Positions 11,894 through 23,664 of a stretch of DNA of 64,000 bases are shown in pieces. The position numbers and the translations under genes were made by a program. This DNA comes from Celoporthe dispersa (Eukaryota; Ascomycota; Sordariomycetes; Diaporthales; Cryphonectriaceae). Each line of letters begins with the position of its first letter. Within the stretch, counting starts at the first letter, position 1. The stretch is taken from the NCBI GenBank assembly GCA_016584495.1, contig WAID01000001.1, positions 2,046,001-2,110,000 of the forward strand, read 5' to 3'. Below the pieces are notes generated by a model. The model ran no database searches. It saw only the letters and a program-made list of their open reading frames with translations, and was not told the DNA's origin.

Positions 11894-12688
11894 CTATGAG
11901 GAGTAGTTCCGAACGCCTTTCAATATCCACTATAGGTAGTCAAGAATTAGCATCTACGGCAATGCCAACATAAAGTTTTCAAATGATACTCACTACTTGA
12001 CCGTTTTGAACTGAGCTCGCAACACTGACCACCTCAATATTACCTGGTTGTATCTGCCAAAGTGTCAGTCAATCTTGCAGTTACCACCCAGCTCTACCCT
12101 AACGAGATCACTCACCACCTTTGCACCATCTCTGCTCTCCCACCACAGCTCCCCCTCCCCGCTCATCGCCCTAACCTTCTCCCCCTCCTTCCACGGATTT
12201 ACCGGTACGACATGCGCCTCCACAAACCGCCGGATGTTCCTTTGCGCCCTCTCCCACCCCTCGTCCCCCTCATACGCCTGTGCCCCTAGCTTGTCGTACT
12301 CCTCGGGGTCCTCCCATGGCTTGCGAGGTAGCTTCTCCATTGCGCTGTTCAGCGGCGCAAGAACAGTCGAGTTCCGGCCCTCGTCGTCTAGCCGCCGTGA
12401 GACGCCCTCGACATCCCGCACCATGCCCGCAAATATGTTGATAGACCTGTCACGGCCCATCACATCCGACAGGATCACAGTACCTGGGCCGCCGGCGGGA
12501 GGGCCGTCTTGGGGGGTTCCAGATGGAGGCATCGCGGGGCCGGGAGTATCGAGGATGGGGCGTTGGGCGTGGATGTCGTCGGCGCGGAGGGAGGGAGTGT
12601 CGGAGCGCTGAGGGCGGGCCTTGAGCGGAGCGAGGGAGTAGGCGATGACGGCACAGGGTAGCAGGGCAGCAACGACAGCTGGCCTCAT
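11894..12688 (-). CDS. Secreted protein with a single fasciclin (FAS1) domain
   Basis: Predicted extracellular or cell-wall protein with one FAS1 fold, a domain used in cell adhesion and matrix interaction. Three exons (12688-12116, 12053-11994, 11929-11894) give 222 residues. The start at 12688 is preferred over an upstream in-frame ATG at 12901 because it opens a signal peptide, MRPAVVAALLPCAVIAYS. FAS1 features: LSDVMGRDRSINIFAGMVRD at the first helix, the H1-like NSTVLAPLNSAME, a long central insertion (WEDPEEYDKLGAQAYEGDEGWERA), RRFVEAHVVPVNPW, then an H2-like end NGQVWILKGV reached only after splicing the 36-nt terminal exon. No GPI-signal tail is seen. Similar to single-FAS1 fungal proteins such as S. 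pombe mug57. The small 3' exons were found by reading splice sites and matching the expected domain end. Confidence 0.85.
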
Positions 12689-13159
12689 GGTTGCGATAGG
12701 GTCTGAGGTTTCGAGGAGCAAGTGACGATGGCTGTCGTGGCGCAACACGATGAGTTGGTCGTGGTCCGCTGAGACAACAGCGATAAGGAACCAGGATGAC
12801 GTAGCCGTTGCGGATAAGGCGAACCTGAACCCTGGAAAGGTCCCGTTCTCCAGACACCCGGCTTCACTTACTACAATGACGGGCCGCAAGAGAATCAACA
12901 AAACCTAGATTGAGTCCATACGCGCACATTATAAAGATGCAGGGACTGTAGCTACTGATAATCACCAGTCACGTCCACGGCCACATACTTCGGATGAGTC
13001 CTAAAAATGCTTTATATCTTTGAGTGCGGGCATTTCGGCGCAGCTCAACCCCTCACGCATCCCAACATCCAGTCGGGCAAAGTGCCTTGCTGGAAAATGA
13101 AGAGTTTATAAATTCTTCATTTACCTTGATGCGGATGCTACAAATCTTATACTAGAGAC
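12689..13159. other. Intergenic, upstream of FAS1 gene
   Basis: Promoter side of the FAS1 gene, with a short AT-rich stretch (about 13000-13150). No gene or RNA recognised. Confidence 0.5.
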
Positions 13160-13700
13160 TTGCCTTCCTTAACCGGATGTCTAAGCAAGGTGAATGCTAA
13201 TACAGTGTCGCGGAGGTGCCATGTACGCAGTTCCCAACAACCCATACAATGGTGTCCTTGCGGTCTACAAGGATGGAGGTCGGGCTGGTATCACCACGTC
13301 TCTCTGCAAGCCCACCCTGAAGAACAGAAAGCATGGCTCAAGGAAATCTGGCGGGCATATGAAGATCTCAATGAACGAAGACGCCAGGAGAAACTACGGC
13401 TGCAGCGCACAGGCCCTATCGAATTTATCAGAACGTGAGCAGTTAGCTCCACTGACACTTCGTCGAGCCTGAATATAGAGATACTCTACAGACGAGAAAT
13501 TTCGGCATCGTGTCGAACGTGGGATGCATGAGCGCGAGGGAACAGCCCAGCGACACTTCTTCGAAGACGCGCCGGTGCCTGAAGCGCCAGGTCGAAGCCC
13601 AAATAACCAAGGCTCTATGCAAGTCAACCACGAGGAGCCAGCACTCGTAGGAAAGCAAGAGCCGTTCTTGGTGCAGCCTGACCATGATAGGCTAGCCTAA
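13160..13700 (+). pseudogene. Possible eroded small gene, unrecognised
   Basis: Two protein-like stretches lie in line on the plus strand. One (about 13309-13435) reads HPEEQKAWLKEIWRAYEDLN and continues as a charged helix-like segment. The second (about 13490-13700) reads EKFRHRVERGMHEREG and ends LVQPDHDRLA before a stop. Between them is an intron-like segment (donor GTGAGC at 13435, acceptor CTACAG at 13491), but the phases do not match, and the segment 5' of the first stretch changes frame. It may be a decayed gene or a small gene with an indel. I recognise no family. Confidence 0.22.
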
Positions 13701-15170
13701 GAAGAGGTATGGTCGTCGCAATTCCTCATACTACAAGCGAAACAGTGCTTGTTGGCCCTGTTTGCTGAACAAATCTCCAGTTTCAAGTTGACCATCTCCT
13801 GCTCGTGGGATACGAGAAGCAACGGTCGTGATATCGAACTCGCAGACCACGAAGTTCGTTTCTAACTGTCAGGAACAGCATGCTTCCCAGTCAGCTATAT
13901 GGCTGAGTCAGCTGGTAATTGATATTCATCCAAGGGGGGTCGTGCCACAGGAGATCAGATGCAAAGTCCGGCCTGGAGTGCGCTTGGGGCTTTCACATGC
14001 CGAAAGCTTCCAGACTCGCCGGAAGGATGCAGCCAATCATCGAAAATGATTATAACAAAACCAGGCTTCTCAGTTCTGCGGCGGTTTCAGACGACATTCA
14101 TCAGCAGATTCATAGAAGCAGCCGCTGTCCCTGGCCCCTGGCCCGTTGGGGACCCGGCTCGACTCGCTGACATGTGAAAATTGCCGCAGGGCAGCAAGCC
14201 AACCCGTGACCCACGACCGTGCGATCAGTTCGACAACAGGAAAAGGGCCTGACGAGAGAGGGCGTCAGGAAATTTGCTCAAGAAAGCGATGAAGCACCCA
14301 CGGTTGAGACTCATTCCTTGGTCTCGCCTTTTGTCGCGTTAAAGGACCCTATTTCTTCTCCTTCTTTTCCCCCGGATTCGGAGGCACTGGAAGAAGTGCT
14401 GAATACCCACGGTGGGCGGCATCGAAGGGGTATCCTGACATAATTACAGTGATGTTTTCTCGCTAGCGGAGTCAGTGGGCGCCGCCCCCACCCCCACAGC
14501 CAACAGCGGTCTCCTCCCCCACACTTTGGTGAGAGTCCACTGAGCCTCGGCAACTTTTCCTCCGTGAATGCTGACCAGCAGGCTAGGTGGGTCTGCATCA
14601 GTAACTCTTGTCGTGGTAGCAACGGTACCCACCCGCTATGTCGGTCAAGTTCGCCGCGAATTGCCCCATAAGAACTGACCACCTTGGTCACTATCGTCAG
14701 TGACGCCGCCGAACTGCTCTCAGCTCAGCGGGTGCTCGAGCGCCTCAGAACGAGACAGACGAAAAGCATGATGTCTCCTCTTGTGCCCTTGGCAATATGT
14801 ATTTTGTGCCGCACAAAGCAGCAGAACGACTCAGTCCGAGCACGGAAGGCGGTTAAGGGGCGGCTAGAGTGCCCTGCTAAGTCCCCGACCAATGATCCTT
14901 GCTAGTTGACCAACCTCGGCAAATCAGCGTGTCAGCAATGGAAATCGGCCCAGAAGAGAGAGTCTGGGGAAGGAGCCAGAGCCCAAGCAGCGAGTAGGCC
15001 CACTGCCACGAACGTTTCCTGTACAATGAGCATATGACTTCCATTCTTTTCCACGTTCCCAACCTTTTCTCTCCTCGTCACCACTCAAACCTGTTGACCG
15101 CACGCACTCCCTCCAGGTCAATCTCCTTACCCTCTCTCTTCTCGCATCATACATCCGGTATTCAATCACC
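13701..15170. other. Intergenic, upstream of fumarate reductase
   Basis: About 1.5 kb without a supported gene. The last 150 bases before the ATG are CT-rich, as in strongly expressed ascomycete promoters. Short ORFs on both strands show no domain. Confidence 0.5.
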
Positions 15171-17308
15171 ATGGCACCAAGAGTGATCGTTGTTGGCGGC
15201 GGCTGTAAGTCTCGACGCTTTCCCCAGCTGTGTGTGAGCCTCGGGGTTCAATCACATGCCACCGTCGCCGTCCTCACCATCCACAGACCCGTGCTGACCC
15301 AGCATCAATAGTGTCGGGTTTGAGCGCTGCGCATACCGTCTACCTCGCTGGTGGAAACGTCGTCGTTCTTGACAAGCAAGGTAAGAATAAGCCCATTTTC
15401 TGGTGCAGTCGTACCATCTGGTGGTCGTCGAATGATCTAACCCGAGCTCCCGCTTCTTGACAGGCTTCTTCGGCGGCAACTCCACAAAGGCCACCTCCGG
15501 CATCAACGGTGCCCTTACGAGGACACAAGTCGACCTCAACATCCAGGACAGCGTCAAGCAGTTCTACGAGGATACATACAAGTCTGCCAGGGACAAGGTC
15601 AGGCCAGAACTCGTCAAGGTCCTGACCTACAAGTCTGCCGCCGCTGTGGAGTGGCTGCAGGATGTCTTCAACCTGGACCTCACCCTTGTTTCACGGCTAG
15701 GGTAAGCAAATCGACCACGGCCTTGTATTATTGTATGTTCGCGAGCTGATCGTTTCTCGCAGAGGTCACTCCCAGCCGCGAACCCACAGAGGTCACGATG
15801 CCAAGTTCCCCGGCATGGCCATCACATATGCTCTCATGCAGAGGCTCGAGGAGCTTGCCGAGACTGAGCCCGATCGGGTCGAGATCATCAAGAAGGCCCG
15901 CGTCACGAGCCTGAACAAGGAGGGCAACACCATCACTGGTGTGACATATGAGTTCAACGGGGAGGAGCTCAGCCTGGACGGTCCTGTCGTGCTGGCCACG
16001 GGTGGCTATGCCGCGGACTTCAGCGAGACCTCTCTGCTGAAGAAGCACAGGCCCGATACCTTTGGCCTGGCGACCACCAACGGTGCCCACGCCACCGGTG
16101 ACGGTCAAAAGATGGTCATGGCCATCGGCGGAAACGGGATCGACATGGAGTCCGTCCAGGTCCACCCCACTGGCCTGGTCGACCCCAAGGATCCCGGCTC
16201 CAAGTGGAAGTTCTTGGCTGCCGAAGCCCTGCGTGGTGAGGGCGGTCTCCTGCTGAACAGCGACGGTGACCGGTTCTGCGATGAGCTAGGCCACAGAGAC
16301 TACGTCTCCGGCATGATGTGGAAGGAGAAGGAGAAGGGCAAGTGGCCCATCCGGCTGTGCCTCAACTCCAAGGCCTCCAATACTCTCGATTTCCACACCC
16401 GCCACTACTCTGGTCGCGGTCTCATGAAGAAGATGACCGGCAAGGACCTGGCCCAGCAGATCGGCTGCTCCCCGGACCACCTGCAGAAGACCTTCCAGAC
16501 CTACAACGCCATCGCGGAGGGCAAGCAGAAGGACCCATGGGGCAAGAAGTTCTTCCACAACATGCCTCTTGATGTGGACGATGACTTTCACGTCTCTGTT
16601 ATGGAGCCCGTGCTTCACTTTACCATGGGTGGTATCGAGATCAATGACAAGGCCCAGGTTCTCAACAGCGAGAAGAAGCCATTCGACGGTCTCTTCGCCT
16701 GCGGTGAGCTTGCTGGCGGTGTGCACGGCGCCAACCGTCTTGGTGGCTCGTCCCTGCTTGGCTGTGTCGTCTACGGTCGCGTCGCTGGTGACACCTCCAG
16801 CAACTACCTGTTCCAGCAGGCGCTCAAGGGCGCTGGCACTCCTGCCTCCCGTCTGGGCCAGATCTCCCTGCACCTCGACCCAGCCGCCGGTCGCGTGACT
16901 CTGGACTGGGGTCAGAGCGGTTCTGGTTCGGGTGCTTCTGCCAGTGCTGGTGTGACGCCGCAGGCCAGCACATCTGCAGCCGGCCCCTCACCCAAGGATG
17001 GTGGCAAGGATGCAGCAAAGCCTAACAACCCAAAGGACTTCAAGGTGCCTGAGAAGGAGTACACCCTGGAGGAGGTTGCCAAGCACAACAAGAAGGATGA
17101 TCTGTGGGTCGTTGTCAAGGGCTGCGTGATGGACTTGACCAACTGGCTGGACGAGCACCCTGGCGGTCCCCAGGCCATCATGAACTTCATGGGCCGGGAT
17201 GCCACGGAGGAGTTTGAGATGCTGCACGATGATGAGGTCATTCCCAAGTATGCGCCACAGCAGGTCATCGGCAGGGTGAAAGGACAGACTCCCAGCTTGG
17301 AGCTGTAG
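15171..17308 (+). CDS. Soluble fumarate reductase fused to C-terminal cytochrome b5
   Basis: FAD-dependent reduction of fumarate to succinate, family of yeast FRD1/OSM1, here with an added heme domain. Four exons (15171-15204, 15312-15380, 15464-15701, 15763-17308) close in phase to 628 residues. The first exon is only 34 nt and encodes the start of the FAD site; splicing yields VVVGGGLSGLSAA (GxGxxG). The flavoprotein domain (about 1-470) shows NSTKATSGINGA, the active-site segments ESVQVHPTGLV and HTRHYSGRG, and the C-terminal FAD loop GGVHGANRLGGSSLLGC. A Ser/Ala/Gly-rich linker (about 500-540) leads to cytochrome b5 (about 548-625) with heme ligands in DEHPGGPQAI and EMLHDDE. No targeting peptide precedes the Rossmann motif, so the protein is probably cytosolic. 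The fusion is known in filamentous fungi, while the yeast enzymes lack b5. Confidence 0.95.
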
Positions 17309-19814
17309 AGGGGCTGCTGCACGGGGGAAACGACAGGGTTGACAAACATATTTCCTGGGACGAGAACATTTGTAAACAATGTAGACCAGCACTGGCGGTT
17401 GAGCAACCTAAGATTTTTATCTAGTTTGATAGGCACGGCCTTTTTGTTTCAATATGGACTCAGCATGGGGCTGTATGGCAACGAGGAATGAAAGGGGAGA
17501 TGAATTCTTTTTATGTTTGATATGGATGAATGAGATAGTACTTTTTTTTTTTTTTGGTCGTATAATTATGTTGTATCCATACCCTCTGTGCCCTCACTAC
17601 GAACTTTTCGTTCGTCTTTTTCATCAATGTTGTCCTAAGCTTGCAACGGAATCTCAACTTTGCCATACTTCCCAGCCAGTGCTCAACACATACGACATGT
17701 TGGCCACGTCTTCGACCCACGATAATACCGCTGCTCTCAGACTATACCACATAGCTCGGAGCCCACGCTAGACTGCTCGTGTCATCTTCCTAATCATCGC
17801 TTCTCACCTCCTGGGTGTGGGTTTCCTGCGCGGCTCGTCTTCATAAGAGGGGTGGGGTGACTGACAGGCTGTTCAGCTCGAGGGGTGGCAGTGGAAAATC
17901 TAGAAGTCCGCGCGCCTTTCTAGTAAGGAAAAGAGAAAAAGACAGTCAGAGTGGCCGAGGGTGCCTAGATCACGTAGGACACATGTTTTTAACTCTTGAC
18001 TCCGGTCATTGGTTACGAAGCGGTTTGATAGATCCAAGCCGTGTCACGCATCATATGTCGAAGGATGCGAATTCCGTTAGCAAAATAGACTTATCGGCCG
18101 AGGATCTTAACCCAGATGCGGCCGCAACGCTCACGGACAGAAGAAGCCCTCCTCACCCCGTCACGCAGTGGGCTCACGAGCCGGGTATCTGTCCCCTCTC
18201 GCCTGCCTCCCACCCGATGGCCAACCATGGCAGGCCTTCAACAGGCGGCTCCTCAAGTGCCAAGGGCTAGGCAGAGACTAGTACTTGCTTCAGCATCTAG
18301 ATAAATAGAGGACCCGTGCGCGTGAAGAAGTTAGTTGGTGACACTGGTCACCACGGTGCGCAAGGCAATCCAGGATGCGTGCTATAGAGGGGCCACACTG
18401 GAGCTGCGAGTATCCGCAAGTAAGCCTAGAAGATGCGTGGTTCGACAAGCCGAGGAGGTGGCACGAGGGCTGGACTCATAGACAGAGATCTCCAGCCGAG
18501 CAGGTAACACACAAAGGGATGATGATGTGGTGATCTCCGCGGGGCAGAGCAGCGACGCGACATTGTCCGTTCTCCACGACAACGTTGGCCCGGTAGTCAC
18601 TGCGGCGGCTGAGAGCACAAGAGGCTGAGAGGGGAGGGCTCCGGCAGCCACCCGTCCCATTCGCGTGTCCCATTCGCCCACGAGTTCTTTTTTCTTACCT
18701 TTGGCTCGCCGACCCGACGTGCCGATGGTTGTTTAACAGCGTGCGTCTTCATACGTCGTGTCTGCCCCCGGGAGGCTCAGCGTCGTGTAACCATTTGGAA
18801 ACCGACGGTTCAGTACGACAATCCGAGAAGCCAAGGATGATCTCTGTTCTTGTCTATTGGGCTGTTCTGGGACCTTCATCCTTCTACCTGCTATGTAATC
18901 CTTCTCTCTGTGCCTTCTCTCTCTCCCTCCCTCTCTCTCTCCCCCATTTTTTCTTCAGCCCACTCCGATGGCGTCAGGGTTTCAGGGTTTACCTCCCTCT
19001 GGGCTGAGCAGATCGCCTCACCTTTGATTTCCCCCTCTTCTCTTCAGGCGGCGGACATTGTGTCACGTTGCAGCAGCTAGCTGGAGAGCGTACCACTAGG
19101 TAAGCCCTTGGCGTCCGTCTGCCAAAAGAGACTGCCACGGCTTGTGTATTGTGACGCCGGGAACAGCCACTTGGGTCAACAGGATCTATCGTCACGCTCA
19201 TGATTGAATTAGCAAGGCAGGGGGGGAGGGGGGGCAGGACAGTTCTTTCGAAAGCCCAGGGTGGTGGTCTCCAAGAGGTGATGCATATGTAGTCAACGGC
19301 ACATATGATGGCTGCCACGCTTCAGGTGAGCGCCGTGGACAGGACCTGCCTTGCGGTCCTTGCATGATGCATGGCGCTGGGCTGGAGGAGCGGTATGCAG
19401 AGGATGACATGGAGGGGTGTGATCATCTCGCCATTCCCCGGCCGTACCGATATCCATCGGTAACGGCACAGGTAAGCGACAGCCATCCTCCATATGCGGG
19501 ACACGACTGGAAGGAAAAGGGTTGGTTCGCACGGAGTTTTCGCACATGTCGGGTCTTGCTTGGATGGCCAAGGCTATGAGCGAGCCTGTGTTTCCCTCTC
19601 GGATGTTTAGAGAGGCGCCCGAGAAACGCCGTCCAACAAAAGGCTTCCACGTCCAGTCCATTAAATCCTGAGAGAATCTGTCCTCATCATGATTTTTTTT
19701 TTCAAACCCCCCCCCCCAACCGAAATTGATTCACCAGACAGGGCGATGACACGGTGTCATCTGGCGGTCAACAACAGAAAACTTCCTCAGCGAGACATAG
19801 AGCCGGGTCGATGA

Positions 19815-21002
19815 CTTGACATGTGTAAGTCCAAGGCTCGCGCCAATGTATTTTCCCCCTGTCCACCGGCGCCTGGAGCTCTCGAGACACAGTCATCAGT
19901 GTGCAGCATCTGATGCTAAGACTTTTCAGACGCGCCACCGGTCCATCTTATTGGCAAAAAAAAAAAAAAAAACCCTTGCCCCCTTCCCCGACCATGCTCT
20001 TGGCCACGAGCAGGGGACAGGACGAGTCATCTCACTCAACAGGCTGACTGGCTGTCTATCAGCTGCCAGGTTGGCACTGGCCGCCCTCAGCATCAAGAGT
20101 CTGCTGGCACCAATAGAAGTCGGACAGGCTCAAGCTGGCCAGCATCCAATGCAGTCGTCTCTCAACCAGGAAGGCGCTTCCACGGGCCCCCCACGACAGA
20201 CTGCAGGGTCGCTTGACATGTGAGAGACGATCGTGTCGGGGAGAGAAAAATGCGGATAAGTCCAAGACTGGGGGCCATCAACCAGACACTTCCCGTCTAT
20301 ACCCACCTGGCCAAGCGGCATGGAGAGAGGTACGAAATAGTACGGAGTATCTCTCTCGTCGACCAGCCTTGCCAAAATCAAGGACGCACCCCAGGAAGGC
20401 CTCGACATGGGCATGCTGCAGACGGACAAACTTGTTAGCCTAGGTGGTTTCAGGTAGCACATGGGGTCTGCTCATTCGACGATGCTCGCAGGCAGCTGGG
20501 CTGTCCACACCAAGTCCGTGTGGAGGTGCGCCCAGTGGACTATGTGGCCACAGCATGCATATGCGTGATAGGCGGTTGACACCTCCCCCCCCCCTTCCTC
20601 GGGCTGCAGCCATGTTTGAGGCGATCTTGGGATCAGACAGGTCGGTATGCTCCCGAGGTTTGTCACATCGCTTCCAGAGATATGTTTCCCCTGCTGCTGT
20701 GAGGCTCTTCCTGGATATAGAGAGAGAGAGAGAGAGAGAGGGACGGAGGGACGGAGGGAGAGCCTCCCGCACGTGCGTGGTCCGGGAAGCCTCTCTCTGC
20801 GTGAGGAGACAGATTGCGGTGGCCCTCTGGCGCCAGGCACCGCAGACAGCTAGACCCAGGGTGTCACCGAGCGGCGCTGGTTCGCGCGCTGGGCGAGACG
20901 AATTGCAGATGCAGGATTCGTGACGCTAAACCCCGTCGAGCCGGTGGATCAGGTCGGGGAAGACGCGAAGGATTGCGGGATGCTCACCCTCGCTTGACAT
21001 GT
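19815..21002 (+). repeat. Three dispersed copies of CTTGACATGT
   Basis: The decamer CTTGACATGT is present at 19815-19824, 20212-20221 and 20993-21002, spaced about 400 and 780 bases apart, all in the same orientation. Flanks differ (the last two share a preceding CG), so the copies are not remnants of one duplicated block. This could be a regulatory motif or a chance recurrence. Confidence 0.5.
20718..20760. repeat. (AG)n microsatellite and GGGACGGA mini-repeat
   Basis: An AG dinucleotide run of about 23 bases is followed directly by two GGACGGAG units. Simple-sequence DNA within the long intergenic region. Confidence 0.9.
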
Positions 21003-22112
21003 CCTTGCTGGTCCTGGCCAAGGACCCCAAAGGGCCCGGCGAACCATGCCATGTATCATGATAAGATTTGCGTATTCGTAAGCGAAACTTTCCATGATCA
21101 TATGAGGATAATCTCTGCCCTCTGGTGTCCTTGACAACCTTGGCGCGAGGTGTTTGTTACGCTTCTGGGAGGTCTACCCTGAGGTCGAGGTCCGATTCCG
21201 GGGAGGGCAGGCCCTGACGCGGCGCCGCAGTCAAAGCGTCTTGGTTTGGCTGCGCAATGTCTGCACGAAAGCGTACGAGCCCACAAGGCTGATGATGATG
21301 AGTGTCCGGGTGCCCATCTGGCCGAGATCGTCTCGGGACACCATTATGGGGAGACTCAGCTTCTCGGCACACGGGAACTTGAATCCATCGCGTCTAGGGC
21401 CTCTCTGACGAGGCTGGTGAAGATCAACGTGAAGGTGGGCGCGGAGGTCCTGAGGGCTCCGGCCAAATCCGGGGTAAACCAGCCCACCCAGTGCGCCTTA
21501 GGGCCTCTCTGAAGTGTTTCGCACCGTATACTCCGGCGTAATTTTGTACAATGCAGGTGTCATGCAACCCTCCCACCTCCCCCTCTCCTTCTCCTCTTCT
21601 CCTCTCTGCCCTCTTTGGAAAGAGAGTTCCTCTGGAGAGCGGAACCTGGACTCTCTATCTCGATGCCGTAGTAGGGATTCGAGCGTGGAGCTCAAGGAGC
21701 AGAGGCGATAGCCTGTCGTTGGCCCGGGGCCCCTGTCACGAGCTGTTTTTGTCACAGGCTGCTCTGCTGCGTCGAGCATGTAGACATGCAGAGTGCTGTC
21801 GCTGACTCGCTGCCATGGGCCGGGAGGTGAAGAGACTCTCTGCAAGGGTCGCCACAAAGAGAAAACGAAGGATCAGGGTGCAGTGATGGCTCTTCGTCGG
21901 CCGCACATCACACCTCTTGTCTGCGTGTAGGAGACCACTCGAATGCCCGCTGGGTGGTGGTAATGTGATCTGTAGCCTGCAGAACAGCCACACACTCACT
22001 TCTGTGGAGCACACCCCGTAATTTGAACTTCCCCAGACGACTGGTCAACCACATGTGCAGTGTCATTATATCCAGGAGGAGCGTGTGGCCGGGCAGACAA
22101 TGTCACCGTATC

Positions 22113-22163
22113 CAAAAAAAAAAAAAGAAAAAAAAAGAAAAAGAAAAGGAAAAAAAAAAGGTC
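22113..22163. repeat. A-rich tract
   Basis: About 50 bases of A-runs interrupted by single G residues, then GG. It may be a polyA relic or simple-sequence expansion, since no retroelement body is recognisable before it. Confidence 0.7.
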
Positions 22164-23664
22164 CGAAAAAAAGTCCCCCACGCAGGAGCCGACTTGATCG
22201 CTGGCGCATCGAATCTAGCTCGACACGCAAAAGTCCGTGATATGTCGGGTGGAAAGGTACAAAGGGAAGACCTCAAAGGAGGCGGGAAGACGGTGTGGCT
22301 TCACTAGGGACTGCCATACCGCAGGACCGGTAGCCCAGCGCCAGGGCTACCACCATAGCTCTGTACTATGCGGCACTATGGTATTGGCTCCATGTCCGTG
22401 GTAGCCCAAGAACAGCAGCGGACGACTGGAACTCTAGGTCTCAGCGGGTTGACTCTAACCCAAGGGACGATCATCCCTGATAGGACGATCAGGCGATGGA
22501 AGCCTCTCAGAGACTGCTGCAACCAGGACGACAATGGAAATACTTTATATGTGCCGAAGAGCAGGTCAGTCATCGTCTGGCAATGTACATTTGACGGTAA
22601 CATGGTACGTGACCACAGTGCAAGTCAACTTCGAGATGAACATTGCATGCAGAAAAGGGCGCCCTGGCTGGGAGGAGGGGCTTGGATCTAGGAGGTGGAG
22701 GTCAGCGCCTGAGTGGTCACTAAGGGAAAGTGCTCAGGCCAGCCCCTGCTGGGCTCGTGCCGAGTCGAGTCGTCTGCTGCAGGCAGGCCCCCCGGGTGAG
22801 CAGGAAGAAAAAAAGAAAGAAAGGAAGAAAGAAAAAAAAAAGGGCTCTGGCCATACAAGCATAGCACCATAGTGACACTAACCCCCCGAGTCAAGCCGCC
22901 TAAACCTGGTCTCCCCCTCCCCTCCTCCCCAGCGCCTCCTGCCAAAGATAAATCCGCTAGTTCAGATTTGGGTCCAATCAGAGCCGGATCCCCCAGGATG
23001 GGGCCAGCTGATCGCCCTTTCCCCCCCATTGTAAACCCCATGCCCTTCTGGCTGTTCTGTGCGAGGCCCTTGAGCGCCACCAAACCCCCCCCCCGGCCCC
23101 CTTGACCCGGCATTTTCCATTTTCAATCTCTACCACTTCCACTTCCCACCCCAGTCCCTCCTCGTCTCCAGCCAGTCTACTGAGCCAGAGTCTGAAAGAT
23201 CTCTCTCTCTCTCTCTCCCTCCCTCTCTCTGTCTCAGTCCCCCCCCCCGTCTCCATTCTTTATTCTCCATCTTATCTGACCTGACCTGGCCTTGGTACTG
23301 CGCACTGCTCCTACACCGTACCCTCCGTCCTCAGTCATCGCCCATTCCGCCGTCCAGCCTGATTCCACCCGCCGACGACATCCACCTTATCCCAATCACT
23401 CTTCTCCGGTTCCACTTCTCGTCAATCTCGTCTCATCGGTCCTCGAGCCACCCCTTCCCGCCTGGACCAACCTCCCGTCGAACACCTGCTGCTGCTGCGA
23501 CCGTCCACGGCCATTGCTCCTGCAAATGGTCGTCCACGAGACCATAGGTCGAGTCTGCCGCCGACTACCACGCCCGCGATCCCTCGAGACGAGACCCGCC
23601 CACAGACACACCGAGACGAGATCCCGCCCAGAGAACGTGGCTTGACGGCCTCAACACTCTCACC

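Larger units (their letters stand above)
17309..23664. other. 6.3-kb gene-free region upstream of sugar transporter
   Basis: I find no supported protein or structured RNA gene. The stretch is moderate-GC, broken up by homopolymer and dinucleotide tracts (T-run near 17541, C-run near 19708, A-run near 19957, GA-run at 20718-20740, A-rich tract 22113-22163, CT/C-runs at 23200-23250). Three copies of CTTGACATGT occur at 19815, 20212 and 20993. ORFs up to about 160 codons are unbiased in codon use. The size and position suggest a long regulatory region and/or long 5' UTR for the transporter gene, possibly with noncoding RNA. Confidence 0.6.

Noticed and set aside
11251..11899. Overlapping ORFs of 139 and 168 codons on opposite strands
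   Set aside because: No recognisable motifs, random-like composition, and overlap with the 3' exon of the FAS1 gene.
12689..12901. Upstream ATG extension of the FAS1 gene
   Set aside because: It would bury the signal peptide that begins at 12688.
18382..23113. Numerous 60-160-codon ORFs in the long intergenic region
   Set aside because: They overlap on both strands, have no start context or splice support, and show Arg/Ser/Pro-rich shadow composition.
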